Part shown: piece after piece, positions 45,614 through 54,463 of the stretch
How the letters are laid out: the number at the start of each line of letters is the position of its first letter
Numbering within the stretch: position 1 is the stretch's first letter
NCBI GenBank assembly: GCA_902826605.1
Contig: CADEFM010000002.1
Location: forward strand, 310,001-374,000
DNA: 64,000 nt
Source of the DNA: an uncultured Acidobacteriota bacterium
GTDB lineage: Bacteria; Acidobacteriota; Terriglobia; Bryobacterales; Bryobacteraceae
Direction: 5' to 3'
Program-made: the position numbers and the translations under genes
Notes under the pieces: generated by a model
The model's database searches: none
What the model was told of the DNA's origin: nothing
Seen by the model: only the letters and a program-made list of their open reading frames with translations

Positions 45614-47119
45614 TTAGTCGCGCCGTGGCATATAGCGCGCGCAAAGGCTCAATGCTAGACCAATGGCCAGACAACCCCAGCCAAACCAATCCCCATACCG
45701 GACATACGGTGTCAGAGTAGTTTCGTAGCCGTAGGGTAGTAGTGAGGCGGTGCGTGCGAAAGGAACCAGCGAGTCTCGCACGCGGCCGCGCGGATCAATG
45801 GTAGCGCTGATGCCGTCGTTGGTGGCGCGCAGTATCCAGCGACGGTTTTCGGCGGCCCGCATGCGCACGATTGCCAGATGCTGCTCGTGCGCGGCACTGT
45901 TGCCGAAGTATCCATCGTTTGAAAGATTGAGCAGCACATTCGCTCCAGACAGCGTGAATCGACGGACGAAGCCCGGAAGCACGGATTCATAGCAGATAAA
46001 CGCGCCAGCGGTGCGATCCCGCACGGGAAACGTCACCACGCGAGCGCCTGGAACAAAGTCGCCTATTTCCTGGGTGATGCGGTTGACGAAGCTGAACAGA
46101 GGGGGTATGAATTCGCCGAAGGGCACGAGATTCATCTTGTCGTAGCGGCCCAGGGTATTGCCCGCGGGGTCCAGCATGATCGCGGAGTTGAGAGGCTGGC
46201 GGGCATGGGTATAAGCTACCACGCCGAGCAGAAAGTTCGTTTCCGACGTGCGGGCGATTTGCGCGGCGTATTCGCGGAATTGCGGGTCGGCTTCATAAAA
46301 AGGAGCGGGAACTTCAGGCCACACAATCATCGTCGCGCCGCGGGCGCGCGAGAGTTGCGCCAGTTGCAGTTCCGTTTCGCGCAGGGACTCTTCCGTCCAG
46401 GTGGCCTCCGTGTCGAAGTTCGGTTGAACTACCAGCGCTCGCTCGCCGCCTTGCGTGGGCCGGGGACCGCGCGGCAGAATCAGCAGGGGTACCAGCATGA
46501 ACAGCCACGTGAGCTCTCTACGCCGTCGCCGCAGGGCGATCGACGCAACCGCGCAGCTCAGCATAGCGAACAGGAACGATAGCCCGTACACTCCTGTGAT
46601 GGGCGCCAATCGCATGGGCAGTGGCATATCGATGCCGGCGTTCCCTAGCGTGAGCCAGGCGAACCCCATCCATGCATGCAGCATTTCCATGCCGGCCCAC
46701 AATGCCGCGGTCGCGGGAATTGCGTACCATCGCCCCATGAGGAATCCGGCCAGAACCGCGAACGCAGCCATCGGCAGACCTTTATAGAGCCCGAAAAGCG
46801 CATAGCACCCCCAGCCCCCCCAACGGCCCATTCCTCCGTGCACCTCGAGTACGAACTGAATCCACGGGCACATTCCGCACCAGAACACGACCCCCGCCCC
46901 CCACCCGAGCAGGAAGCGCCGTCTCCATGAAGTTTCGCGCGCGCAGGCAATCAACAGCGGCGCGAGCGCCAGCGGGGCGAGCCACGTCCAGCTCAGTCTC
47001 GGAAAGATGACGATCAGCAGCGCGGCCGTGGCAAGGGTCAGCAGCGGGTTCACTAGCGGCTGAATGCGAAAGGGGAGTGAATGGGAAACGGGCTCAGGAG
47101 GAGTCAACGCGCGACTCAA
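45614..47119 (-). CDS. lnt: Apolipoprotein N-acyltransferase
   Basis: 501 residues: several N-terminal membrane helices then a nitrilase-type periplasmic domain. Catalytic triad is visible as Glu269 (IVWPEVPAPFY), Lys328 (RYDKMNLVPFGE) and Cys376 (FICYESV). It N-acylates the lipoprotein cysteine in the inner membrane, completing lipoprotein maturation. The start is TTG 47119, overlapping the stop of the SPOR gene (TTGA); GTG at V23 is an alternative. Coupling suggests envelope co-regulation. Confidence 0.9.
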   Translation of the reverse strand: MSRALTPPEPVSHSLPFRIQPLVNPLLTLATAALLIVIFPRLSWTWLAPLALAPLLIACARETSWRRRFLLGWGAGVVFWCGMCPWIQFVLEVHGGMGRWGGWGCYALFGLYKGLPMAAFAVLAGFLMGRWYAIPATAALWAGMEMLHAWMGFAWLTLGNAGIDMPLPMRLAPITGVYGLSFLFAMLSCAVASIALRRRRRELTWLFMLVPLLILPRGPRPTQGGERALVVQPNFDTEATWTEESLRETELQLAQLSRARGATMIVWPEVPAPFYEADPQFREYAAQIARTSETNFLLGVVAYTHARQPLNSAIMLDPAGNTLGRYDKMNLVPFGEFIPPLFSFVNRITQEIGDFVPGARVVTFPVRDRTAGAFICYESVLPGFVRRFTLSGANVLLNLSNDGYFGNSAAHEQHLAIVRMRAAENRRWILRATNDGISATIDPRGRVRDSLVPFARTASLLPYGYETTLTPYVRYGDWFGWGCLAIGLALSLCARYMPRRD

Positions 47120-47700
47120 AATGTCCGGCGGATGGCCGCGTTGCCGGGGAAGCCGGCGTCCTGCAAGTCCGCACGCGTTTTGTTGGCGGCGCCTTCGTCC
47201 ACAGGTCCGACCAACACGCGAAAGGTGCCGCGCTTTTCATCGATCTCCGAAAAGAGACTCTTGAAGCCTTTCTTACGAAGCACATCTACCAGAACCCCGG
47301 CTTCATGCTCGGACGTAGCGGCCAGTTGCAGGTAGGCTTTGCCTGCGACGGGTTGAGCCGTTACGGACGTGCGCTTGGCTGCCGGCTTTGTAGAGTCGGT
47401 GCTGATTTCCTTGGCAACGACTGGAGTCCGTTCGTCGCTCTGTTGCGGTGCAGTTTCCACCGCACGCTGGGACGGTGCAGGCTCCAGATCGCGTGCAGAA
47501 GGGGCCGTGGCCGTGCTCGCAGGGCTTTGTTCCACCGAAGGAACAGTTGCCACCTCGCCCGTTCCCGCCGAGGAATTGCGCCCCACGATATAACCCATGG
47601 TGAAGAACAAGCCCACCAGTATCGCCACCATGAAGAACACGCTCATGATCTGGCGGTTCCCTAAAATCAGTTCATATTCGCCGTCGTCGTTCCTAGGCAA
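47116..47700 (-). CDS. SPOR-domain membrane protein
   Basis: 194 residues: cytoplasmic start, one membrane helix (SVFFMVAILVGLFFTMGYIVG), a Pro/Ala/Thr/Ser-rich linker and a C-terminal SPOR domain (AYLQLAATSEHEAGVLVDVLRKKGF... FRVLVGPVDEGAANKTRADL). SPOR domains bind denuded septal peptidoglycan, so it probably localises to the division site. The start is TTG, backed by AAAGGA 7 bases upstream. lnt follows directly. Confidence 0.85.
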   Translation of the reverse strand: MPRNDDGEYELILGNRQIMSVFFMVAILVGLFFTMGYIVGRNSSAGTGEVATVPSVEQSPASTATAPSARDLEPAPSQRAVETAPQQSDERTPVVAKEISTDSTKPAAKRTSVTAQPVAGKAYLQLAATSEHEAGVLVDVLRKKGFKSLFSEIDEKRGTFRVLVGPVDEGAANKTRADLQDAGFPGNAAIRRTF

Positions 47701-47740
47701 GAAGGTATCCTTTCTCTAGACGATATACCGGGGCGAGGCG

Positions 47741-47774
47741 AGAAAACAACTGGGCCGCGAGATACTGCGCGGCC
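47741..47774 (-). terminator. Likely terminator after the dinB-like gene
   Basis: Read on the minus strand: 7-bp stem GGCCGCG / CGCGGCC with an 8-base loop, then CAGTTGTTTTCT. It lies 4 bases after the DinB stop, between it and the SPOR gene start. Confidence 0.55.
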
Positions 47775-47778
47775 AAAC

Positions 47779-48273
47779 TCATACCACCGCTTGTTTAGCT
47801 TTGTGTTCCCGATACGCCGCGCGTGCTGCTTGCATCTGGCGCGCATGATTCTCGGTATGTTCCGCGAAAAATCGCACCATGTCGAGCACCGAAGTCACGC
47901 CGCGCTTGCTATGAGTGCCGGTACGCGCCAGAGTCTCCGGAGGCAAGGCCTTCAGCAGTTCGTGATTTTCCGCGCGCATGCGACGCAGTGTTTCCAGTGC
48001 CTGTGAAATCTTGCGCCTGGAATAATCCAGTTTCTCGGCCCATGCGTCTTGTTCGATCGCGTCCAATTTTGGATTGTCTTGCGCGATCACCAGCCGGAAA
48101 CGCACCGCCGCGATCACTTCAATATCGGCCAGATGGCAGGCGATCTGGCGCACGCTCCACTTGCCTTCACCGGGATGAAAATCTAGCTCGCTGCCGGCGG
48201 CCCCGGTGGTCACCGTGGCGATCAGGTCCGCGCCACGGCGGTAGCGTTCCAACAAGTCTGACAGTTCACTCAT
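47779..48273 (-). CDS. DinB-family putative metal-dependent hydrolase
   Basis: 164-residue four-helix-bundle protein. Three His expected to bind a metal are present: one in CHLADIE and two in EHTENHARQM. DinB proteins include thiol transferases, but most have no known reaction. The ATG at 48273 is used because the longer frame to 48396 has no similarity and overlaps the upstream gene. It follows the cysteine-rich mini-gene by 13 bp on the same strand. Confidence 0.85.
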   Translation of the reverse strand: MSELSDLLERYRRGADLIATVTTGAAGSELDFHPGEGKWSVRQIACHLADIEVIAAVRFRLVIAQDNPKLDAIEQDAWAEKLDYSRRKISQALETLRRMRAENHELLKALPPETLARTGTHSKRGVTSVLDMVRFFAEHTENHARQMQAARAAYREHKAKQAVV

Positions 48274-48286
48274 TCGTGATAGGGCC

Positions 48287-48451
48287 TCAGTAGTAATCCG
48301 CGCAGGACATGTAATAGCCGCACCGCTCGCAAAACAATTTGCACTTGCGTTCCGACAGTCGGCAGCTGCACACCGGGCAGTAGAGCATGGGCTCACTTTC
48401 GCGATCGGGCGCCGCTACGCCGGGGTCGGACTGTGGCTGGGGCTGCTGCAT
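48287..48451 (-). CDS. 54-residue cysteine-rich (zinc-ribbon-like) protein
   Basis: Short frame with seven Cys in its second half: CPVCSC (25, 28, 30), Cys37, Cys41, Cys44 and Cys50, arranged like a treble-clef or zinc ribbon; the first 20 residues are Pro/Gln-rich and disordered-looking. It ends with Tyr-Tyr. A TATAAT box lies 10-15 bases before the ATG and there is no ribosome site, so a leaderless or short-leader mRNA is likely. It heads the dinB-like gene. The Cys spacing argues against a chance frame. Confidence 0.7.
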   Translation of the reverse strand: MQQPQPQSDPGVAAPDRESEPMLYCPVCSCRLSERKCKLFCERCGYYMSCADYY

Positions 48452-48460
48452 ACTGAAACC

Positions 48461-48468
48461 ATTATAAT
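48461..48468. promoter_or_regulatory. Palindromic -10 box between divergent genes
   Basis: The 8-bp palindrome ATTATAAT contains a perfect TATAAT on each strand. On the minus strand it is 10-15 bases before the cysteine-rich gene; on the plus strand it is about 55 bases before ggt. No good -35 was found in either direction. Confidence 0.5.
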
Positions 48469-48522
48469 GAAGCTGACTGCCGTTCTCATGAAAAAACGGC
48501 GGAGTCTGGCTGAAGGAAAACT

Positions 48523-50358
48523 ATGCGGATCAAAGTTCTTGCGGTTTTCATGGCAGTGGGCGCGCTCGGCTTGGCGCAAATGAAGCGCGATCTGGAGCGG
48601 CCTCTGCGCCTTCCCGTTCGCGGAGTGCACGGAGCCATTGCCGCCGGCAGTGAATGGGCCACCGAAGCCGGGATGCGCACCTATTACAAAGGCGGCAATG
48701 CGGCCGACGCCGGTGTTGCCACCATGTTTGCGGCTGCGGTCACCGAGGTTTCCCACTACGGCCTGGGTGGCGAAGCGCCCATCCTAATCCGCACCAAAGA
48801 CGGCAAGGTGTTTGCCATCGCGGGAATCGGAACCATGCCGAAGTCGGCTAGCGCCGAAATGTTTCGCAATCGTCCTCTGCAGCCGTTCGAAGTAACCGAA
48901 GCCGATCCAGGCGGGTTGCGCGGTGTGATCCCGGGCGCGGGTTTGATGCCTGCCGTGGTGCCCGGAATGGTCGACGCGGCGTTGCTCGCCCTGCGCGAGT
49001 TCGGCACGCTTTCGTTCAACGATATCGTCACGCCCGCCATCGAGCTGGCGGCCGATGGTTACGCGCTGGATGAAATCCGCGCGAATTCCATCAACTATAG
49101 CGCACCCTTTTTCAGCCGCTGGCCCACGTCAAAACAGCATTTCATGCCGGCAGGCCGCCCCGTGCGCGTAGGTGAGACGTTTAAGCAGCCGGATCTGGCG
49201 CGATCGTTGCGGGCCATGGCGGACGCCGAAAAGAAAGCGCTGGCATCCGGAGCATCACGTCAGGCCGCTATTGATGCGGTCCGAGATTATTTTTATCGCG
49301 GCGATATTGCACGTAAGATCGATGCGTTCAGCAAAGCCAACGGTGGACTGCTGCGCTATGAAGACATGGCGGCGTTTAAGCTGCAGGTGGAAGAAGCCCC
49401 CTCTACTACCTATCGCGGATATCGTGTCTATAAGCCCGGATTCTGGAGTCAGGGGCCTGCCATGCTCCAGACGCTGAATATTTTGGAAGCCTTCGAAGAT
49501 ACGCCCGCGTATAACTCTGTGCCCTATGTGCATCGAGTCACGGAGGCCCTCAAGCTAGCGTACGCCGACCGCGACACCTACTACGGCGATCCCAAGTTCA
49601 GCGAAATCCCGATGGCTACGTTGCTGTCTAAAGATTACGCGGCTGGCCGGAGGCGGCAAATTAACGATAAGGCGTCTCAGGAATTTCTGCCTGGAACCAT
49701 TCCGGGCAAGAGCGCCCGCCATCCCGCTGTTGAGGAAACGGCGGCGCATATAGAGATCGACCCGGCTCTGATGGCGCATGACACCACTTGTGTGGATGCG
49801 ATCGATAAAGACGGCATTATGTTTTCGGCAACGCCTTCCGGGGCGTGGCTGCCAAGCGTGATCGCCGGTGACACGGGAATTCCGCTCAGCGTTCGCGCGC
49901 AAAGTTTCGTGCTGATCCCTGGGCATCCCAACGAACTGGGACCCGGAAAGCGCCCCCGCATCACGCTGAGTCCGACGCTGGTCACCTTCGCCGATGGCCG
50001 TCCGTTTGCCGTACTTTCCACCCCTGGTGGGGACACACAAGAGCAAGGTCTGCTACAAGTTCTGCTGGCAACTGTAAACTATCGCTTGAATGCGCAAAAC
50101 GCTGTGGAAGCTCCGCGGTTTGGCACGCGCCACTTAGTTTCTAGCTTCGATAATCACGCCTGGAATCGCGGCGACCTGCAGTTGGACGAGCGCTTTCCGC
50201 AGGCCTCCGCTGCCGATCTGACGGCGCGCGGCCACAAGGTGAGTTTCTATTCGCGCTACGCCAACGGCAGCGCACCCGTGCTGATCCGCGTGCTGGAAAA
50301 TGGAGTGATCGAGGCTGGCGCGGATCCTTACTATAATCGTTCTGCGCACGCTTGGTAG
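48523..50358 (+). CDS. ggt: Gamma-glutamyltransferase
   Basis: 611 residues with a short signal peptide (MRIKVLAVFMAVGALGLAQ). The precursor should self-cleave before Thr421 (HDTTCVDAIDKDG), the new N-terminal nucleophile; GGDTQEQGLLQ and the RITLSPTLV region are in the small subunit. It hydrolyses or transfers the gamma-glutamyl group of glutathione in the periplasm. AAGGA lies 5 bases before the ATG. Size is normal (about 580). It is divergent from the cysteine-rich/DinB pair. Confidence 0.9.
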   Translation: MRIKVLAVFMAVGALGLAQMKRDLERPLRLPVRGVHGAIAAGSEWATEAGMRTYYKGGNAADAGVATMFAAAVTEVSHYGLGGEAPILIRTKDGKVFAIAGIGTMPKSASAEMFRNRPLQPFEVTEADPGGLRGVIPGAGLMPAVVPGMVDAALLALREFGTLSFNDIVTPAIELAADGYALDEIRANSINYSAPFFSRWPTSKQHFMPAGRPVRVGETFKQPDLARSLRAMADAEKKALASGASRQAAIDAVRDYFYRGDIARKIDAFSKANGGLLRYEDMAAFKLQVEEAPSTTYRGYRVYKPGFWSQGPAMLQTLNILEAFEDTPAYNSVPYVHRVTEALKLAYADRDTYYGDPKFSEIPMATLLSKDYAAGRRRQINDKASQEFLPGTIPGKSARHPAVEETAAHIEIDPALMAHDTTCVDAIDKDGIMFSATPSGAWLPSVIAGDTGIPLSVRAQSFVLIPGHPNELGPGKRPRITLSPTLVTFADGRPFAVLSTPGGDTQEQGLLQVLLATVNYRLNAQNAVEAPRFGTRHLVSSFDNHAWNRGDLQLDERFPQASAADLTARGHKVSFYSRYANGSAPVLIRVLENGVIEAGADPYYNRSAHAW

Positions 50359-50366
50359 ATGGGCGA

Positions 50367-51311
50367 GTGAACCTTTCTCTTTTTGATCCGCCTGCGCCGG
50401 CATTTAACCGAACCGGACTCGCTTCCCATCTGCGCGATCTGGCTCGCCAGAATATCTGGATAGGTACGAGTTCCTGGAAATACGAAGGGTGGCTGGATCA
50501 GATTTACACCCGTGAACGTTATCAGACGCGCGGCCGATTTTCACACAAGAGGTTTGAAGCCGAGTCCCTAGCCGAGTACGCCGAAACATTTCCGATTGTG
50601 TGCGGCGATTTCTCGTTCTATCAATTTCCAACATCCGAATTCTGGCGTCGCCTCTTCGCCACTGCGCCTCCGGCACTGCACTTCGCACTAAAGGTGCCCG
50701 AGGAAGTCACAGCGGAAGTGTTTCCGCGCCACCCCCGTTACGGACCACGCGCGGGGATGGCGAATGAAGGGTTTCTGAACGCCGATATGTTTCAAACGAT
50801 GTTCTTGGAACCGCTGTTTCCGTACCGCGAGCGCATCGCATCATTGATTTTCGAATTCGGCGCGCGCTCCACCCCGCTTCGCGAGTTCACAAGGCAGTTG
50901 CGCCCGTTTCTGGCACGGCTCCCGGATCAGTTTCGCTATGCCGTGGAAGTCCGCAACCGCACTTACCTCGACACAGCATATTTCGATTGCCTAGGCGAGC
51001 GGAACATCCCCCATGTGTTCAACGCGTGGACTAAGATGCCGCCCCTGCGAGAGCAAATGGCAATCCCTGGCGCATTCACCGGGAATTTCACGGTAGCTCG
51101 CGTTCTCTTGCGTGAAGGACGCGCTTACGAGCAGGCGGTGGAAACATTTTCACCTTATCAGGAAGTGCAAGACCCCAACCCTGAGGCTCGCGACGCGCTG
51201 CGCTCTCTCATCCGCCGCATGCGCGAAGAGCGCCGCAGCGCGTATATTTTCGTGAACAACCGCTTCGAGGGAAACGCGCCGCAAACCATTGAGGCGATCA
51301 CGGCGGAATGA
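50367..51311 (+). CDS. DUF72-family protein
   Basis: About 314 residues. IWIGTSSWKYEGW near the start, FSFYQFPT, FALKVPEEVT and FEFGARS are DUF72 hallmarks, a TIM-barrel family of unknown reaction. GTG at 50367 is used; a TTG at 50352 overlapping the ggt stop would add 5 residues. The end overlaps the start of hrpB (ATGA), so the two are translated together. Confidence 0.83.
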   Translation: MNLSLFDPPAPAFNRTGLASHLRDLARQNIWIGTSSWKYEGWLDQIYTRERYQTRGRFSHKRFEAESLAEYAETFPIVCGDFSFYQFPTSEFWRRLFATAPPALHFALKVPEEVTAEVFPRHPRYGPRAGMANEGFLNADMFQTMFLEPLFPYRERIASLIFEFGARSTPLREFTRQLRPFLARLPDQFRYAVEVRNRTYLDTAYFDCLGERNIPHVFNAWTKMPPLREQMAIPGAFTGNFTVARVLLREGRAYEQAVETFSPYQEVQDPNPEARDALRSLIRRMREERRSAYIFVNNRFEGNAPQTIEAITAE

Positions 51312-53548
51312 CCCCACTCCCGGCCGATGCGTTGTTGCCGGAAATCGCCGCGTCACTGCGCACGCATCGGCGTCTGGTAATCGAAGCGCCGCCCGGGGCG
51401 GGGAAGACCACGCGCGTTCCTCCGGCGCTGCTTTCCATTGTCCGTGGCGACGTGCTGGTGTTGGAGCCGCGCCGTCTGGCCGCTCGCATGGCCGCGTGCC
51501 GCGTGGCGGAGGAACGGGGTGAAAAGATTGGCGACACAGTCGGCTACCAGGTTCGTTTCGAAGATGTGTCCGGTCCACGCACACGTTTGAGATTCCTGAC
51601 GGAGGGCGTGCTAACGCGCCGCCTGTTATCCGATCCACAATTGAAAGGCGTGGACGCCGTGGTGCTGGATGAATTTCATGAGCGCCACATCGACGGAGAT
51701 CTCGCGCTGGCTTTGCTCCAACGGCGTCCGGATCTGATTCTGGTGGTGATGTCCGCGACACTCGATGCGTCGCCCGTCGCCCGCTTCCTGGACGATTGTC
51801 CGGTGTTGAGATCGGAGGGACAGTTGTTCGATGTCAGCGTTGAGTACACGCCGTATTCGCCAGCGAGACTCGAAGATCAGGTGGCAGTGGCACTTGAGAA
51901 ACTGGTCTCCGAGAAGGCTAGCGGGGATGTACTGGTGTTCCTGCCCGGCGCCGCCGAAATCGGGCGGGCTGCCCGGGCCGTGGAAAGGACCGCCGCGCGT
52001 GAAAAGCTCTTGGTATTGCCACTGCACGGAGATCTCTCACCAGCCGAGCAGGACCGGGCAGTCTCCCGGTGCACGCAGCGCAAAGTGATTCTCTCCACCA
52101 ACGTCGCCGAAAGCTCCGTGACTATCACGGGCGTTACCGCTGTCATCGATAGCGGACTCGCGCGCGTCGCGGCCGATTCGCCTTGGACAGGACTGCCCAC
52201 GCTCGACGTGCAGCGAATCAGCCAGGCGTCCGCCACGCAGCGCGCGGGGCGCGCCGGACGCACCGCGCCGGGGCGCGTGATCCGTTTGTATACCGCCGAG
52301 GATTTTCATAGAAGGCCTAAGGCGGATACACCCGAGATCTTGCGGCGCGAACTGTCGCACGTAGCGTTGCAATTACGCGCTATGAATGTAACCGCTCTCA
52401 ATTGGCTGGACGCGCCACCGGAAGCGGCGTTCGCAGCGGCGCGTGAGCTGCTGGACCGATTGAACGTTACGACGGAGATGGCATCGCTCCCGCTGCCACC
52501 GCGTTTGGCAAAACTGCTTCTGGAAGCATCTTCACGAGGCGTCGCTGAGAAAGGCTGCGCGGCCGCAGCGGTGCTGAGCGCGGGTGAGCGTGGCCCGTCC
52601 GACTTGTTTGCGTTGATGGATTCCCAGTGGAAACCGCAAACGCATCGTATCTACGGCCAGCTTCGCCGCTTGGTCAAGAATCATCGCAATCACCGGCAAG
52701 GTGACGACGCGGATCTCTTACGCGCCGTGCTCGCGGCTTTCCCGGACCGCGTTGGGCGCCGTCGCCGTGATGATGAATTGCTGCTGTCCGGCGGAGGGTC
52801 TGCCCGGTTTCCGGAATGCCGGCACGAATTCGTCATCGCGCTGGACGTGGAACATCGCAATGAGAAAGCTGTTCCATTGGTTCGCTTGACAGCCGGGCCT
52901 GTCGAACCTGAGTGGCTGCTTGACCGCTCGACGGAGCGCGAGGCTCTGGAATGGAACCGCCCAGCGGAACGCGTGGAACGAGTGTCCGCACTGCTCTACG
53001 ATCAGTTGGTGATCGAAGAGACCCGCGCGCCCGCCTCGCCCAGTTTGAAGACTGCCGCACTCCTGGCGGAGAAGGCGCTTGAAGTGGATATCGGCAGGTT
53101 TTGCGATCGCGACGCCCTCAATCAACTTCTCGCCCGTTGCGCGTTCGCCGGGATTATCATCGATGTCGAGCGGGGCTTGCATGATCTCTGCCGCGATTGC
53201 ACCAGCTTTACCTGCCTCGCATCGGCCGGACTGCTCGCAGCGTTGCGTCCGCCTCGTTTGGATCAGGTCGCGCCGGAACGGCTGCGGTTGCCTGGGGGCC
53301 GAGAATTAAAGGTGAACTATGAGCAAGGCAAACCGCCATGGATCGAATCGCGTTTGCAGGATTTCTTCGGGATGCACGAGACGCCGCGCGTCAACGGCGT
53401 TCCCGTCGTTGTGCATCTACTCGCTCCGAACCGGCGGCCCGTTCAAGTGACCTCGGATCTGGCCGGCTTTTGGGAACGCCTCTACCCCCAGGTTCGGCGT
53501 GAATTATCGCGCCGTTATCCTAAGCACAAGTGGCCGGAAAAAGCGTGA
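51308..53548 (+). CDS. hrpB: ATP-dependent helicase HrpB
   Basis: 746-residue DEAH/RHA-type helicase. Walker A PPGAGKTT (about 28-35), DEFHERH, SATLD, TNVAESSVTI and QRAGRAGR are all present, followed by the HrpB-specific C-terminal domain (PRVNGVPVVVHLLAPNRRPVQVTSDL). HrpB acts on RNA; its cellular role is unclear. The start ATG overlaps the preceding TGA. It converges on the MBL-fold gene with 1 bp between stops. Confidence 0.9.
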   Translation: MTPLPADALLPEIAASLRTHRRLVIEAPPGAGKTTRVPPALLSIVRGDVLVLEPRRLAARMAACRVAEERGEKIGDTVGYQVRFEDVSGPRTRLRFLTEGVLTRRLLSDPQLKGVDAVVLDEFHERHIDGDLALALLQRRPDLILVVMSATLDASPVARFLDDCPVLRSEGQLFDVSVEYTPYSPARLEDQVAVALEKLVSEKASGDVLVFLPGAAEIGRAARAVERTAAREKLLVLPLHGDLSPAEQDRAVSRCTQRKVILSTNVAESSVTITGVTAVIDSGLARVAADSPWTGLPTLDVQRISQASATQRAGRAGRTAPGRVIRLYTAEDFHRRPKADTPEILRRELSHVALQLRAMNVTALNWLDAPPEAAFAAARELLDRLNVTTEMASLPLPPRLAKLLLEASSRGVAEKGCAAAAVLSAGERGPSDLFALMDSQWKPQTHRIYGQLRRLVKNHRNHRQGDDADLLRAVLAAFPDRVGRRRRDDELLLSGGGSARFPECRHEFVIALDVEHRNEKAVPLVRLTAGPVEPEWLLDRSTEREALEWNRPAERVERVSALLYDQLVIEETRAPASPSLKTAALLAEKALEVDIGRFCDRDALNQLLARCAFAGIIIDVERGLHDLCRDCTSFTCLASAGLLAALRPPRLDQVAPERLRLPGGRELKVNYEQGKPPWIESRLQDFFGMHETPRVNGVPVVVHLLAPNRRPVQVTSDLAGFWERLYPQVRRELSRRYPKHKWPEKA

Positions 53549-53549
53549 C

Positions 53550-54422
53550 CTACTCGTAATACTGCGGAGCTTTCTTGAGCTTCTCCCCCGCGGTCGCATC
53601 GTGCTGAATCCACAATTGCGCCTTCGAATCTCTTACGAATTTTTCGAGCGCCGCTCGGCTCTTGGCCGTTTGCTCCTTATCGAACTCAAATGTTGGAATC
53701 CGCTTCAGCGTCATTTCTTCCGGGTAGTGATACAGATCGCCGGAAAGTACGACGGGTCCCGTCTGGGCGAACTTCAGAAACAGCGCCTGATGCCCCGGGG
53801 TATGTCCAGGGCTGAATTTGATCACAACGGTTCCATCGCCAAACACGTCATGATCGCGGCTCTGAATCAGTGTGGTCTTGCTGTTGGCAAGCTGGGTATA
53901 TAGCGCGATATTAGGCGTGCCCGGACCTTTCTTCTGTCCGGCAGGAGGCGGCGTAAACATCGCATCGTGCTCTATTTTCTGCACCAGCCATGTTGACCCC
54001 GCAAATAGATTGGAATTCGCAACGTGATCGCCATGGTAGTGCGATAGGCCCAGATACGTGATGTCCGCCGGTGCGTATCCCAGCGCCGCCAACTGCGGCA
54101 GCAGCGGCTTGGTTACCGTAAACGAACCCTGTTTAGCGGGCTGGCCGTCGCCCTTGAACGCACTGTCCTGAATCTCGCCGGTATCCCACATGAGCGTGCC
54201 CCGTGGATGCACGATGAGGTAACATGGAGTTACCATCTCGGTGGTCGCGAGTTCGTTGTCCTTGAAGCCGAACGCGGATGCAGACACGCCAGTGATGTTG
54301 CCGCAATCCAGAATATAGAGACGCAGAGTTTTAGGCGCCGCCGGGCGTCGCTGCGCTCGAGCAATTCCAGGCACGGCGATCAAAGCGGAAGCAAGCATGA
54401 GTAATACCGTTCGAGTCCACAT
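53550..54422 (-). CDS. Exported MBL-fold hydrolase (lactonase-like)
   Basis: About 290 residues. Signal peptide MWTRTVLLMLASALIAVPGIARAQ. Metal motif SHYHGDH, later His (FSPGHTPGHQ), SGDLYHY and an acidic end are those of the AHL-lactonase-like MBL group. It could hydrolyse a lactone or ester outside the cytoplasm; substrate unknown. ATG 54422 is preferred over TTG 54431. This is a different family branch from the MBL protein at 35554-36750. Confidence 0.82.
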   Translation of the reverse strand: MWTRTVLLMLASALIAVPGIARAQRRPAAPKTLRLYILDCGNITGVSASAFGFKDNELATTEMVTPCYLIVHPRGTLMWDTGEIQDSAFKGDGQPAKQGSFTVTKPLLPQLAALGYAPADITYLGLSHYHGDHVANSNLFAGSTWLVQKIEHDAMFTPPPAGQKKGPGTPNIALYTQLANSKTTLIQSRDHDVFGDGTVVIKFSPGHTPGHQALFLKFAQTGPVVLSGDLYHYPEEMTLKRIPTFEFDKEQTAKSRAALEKFVRDSKAQLWIQHDATAGEKLKKAPQYYE

Positions 54423-54463
54423 GCGGCACAATCATACCACCGCCTGGGATTGCGATTGTGTCA

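Noticed and set aside
48479..48500. GCCGTT...AACGGC inverted repeat before ggt as a terminator
   Set aside because: The stem is short, there is no U-run after it, and it sits between divergent starts where no terminator is needed.
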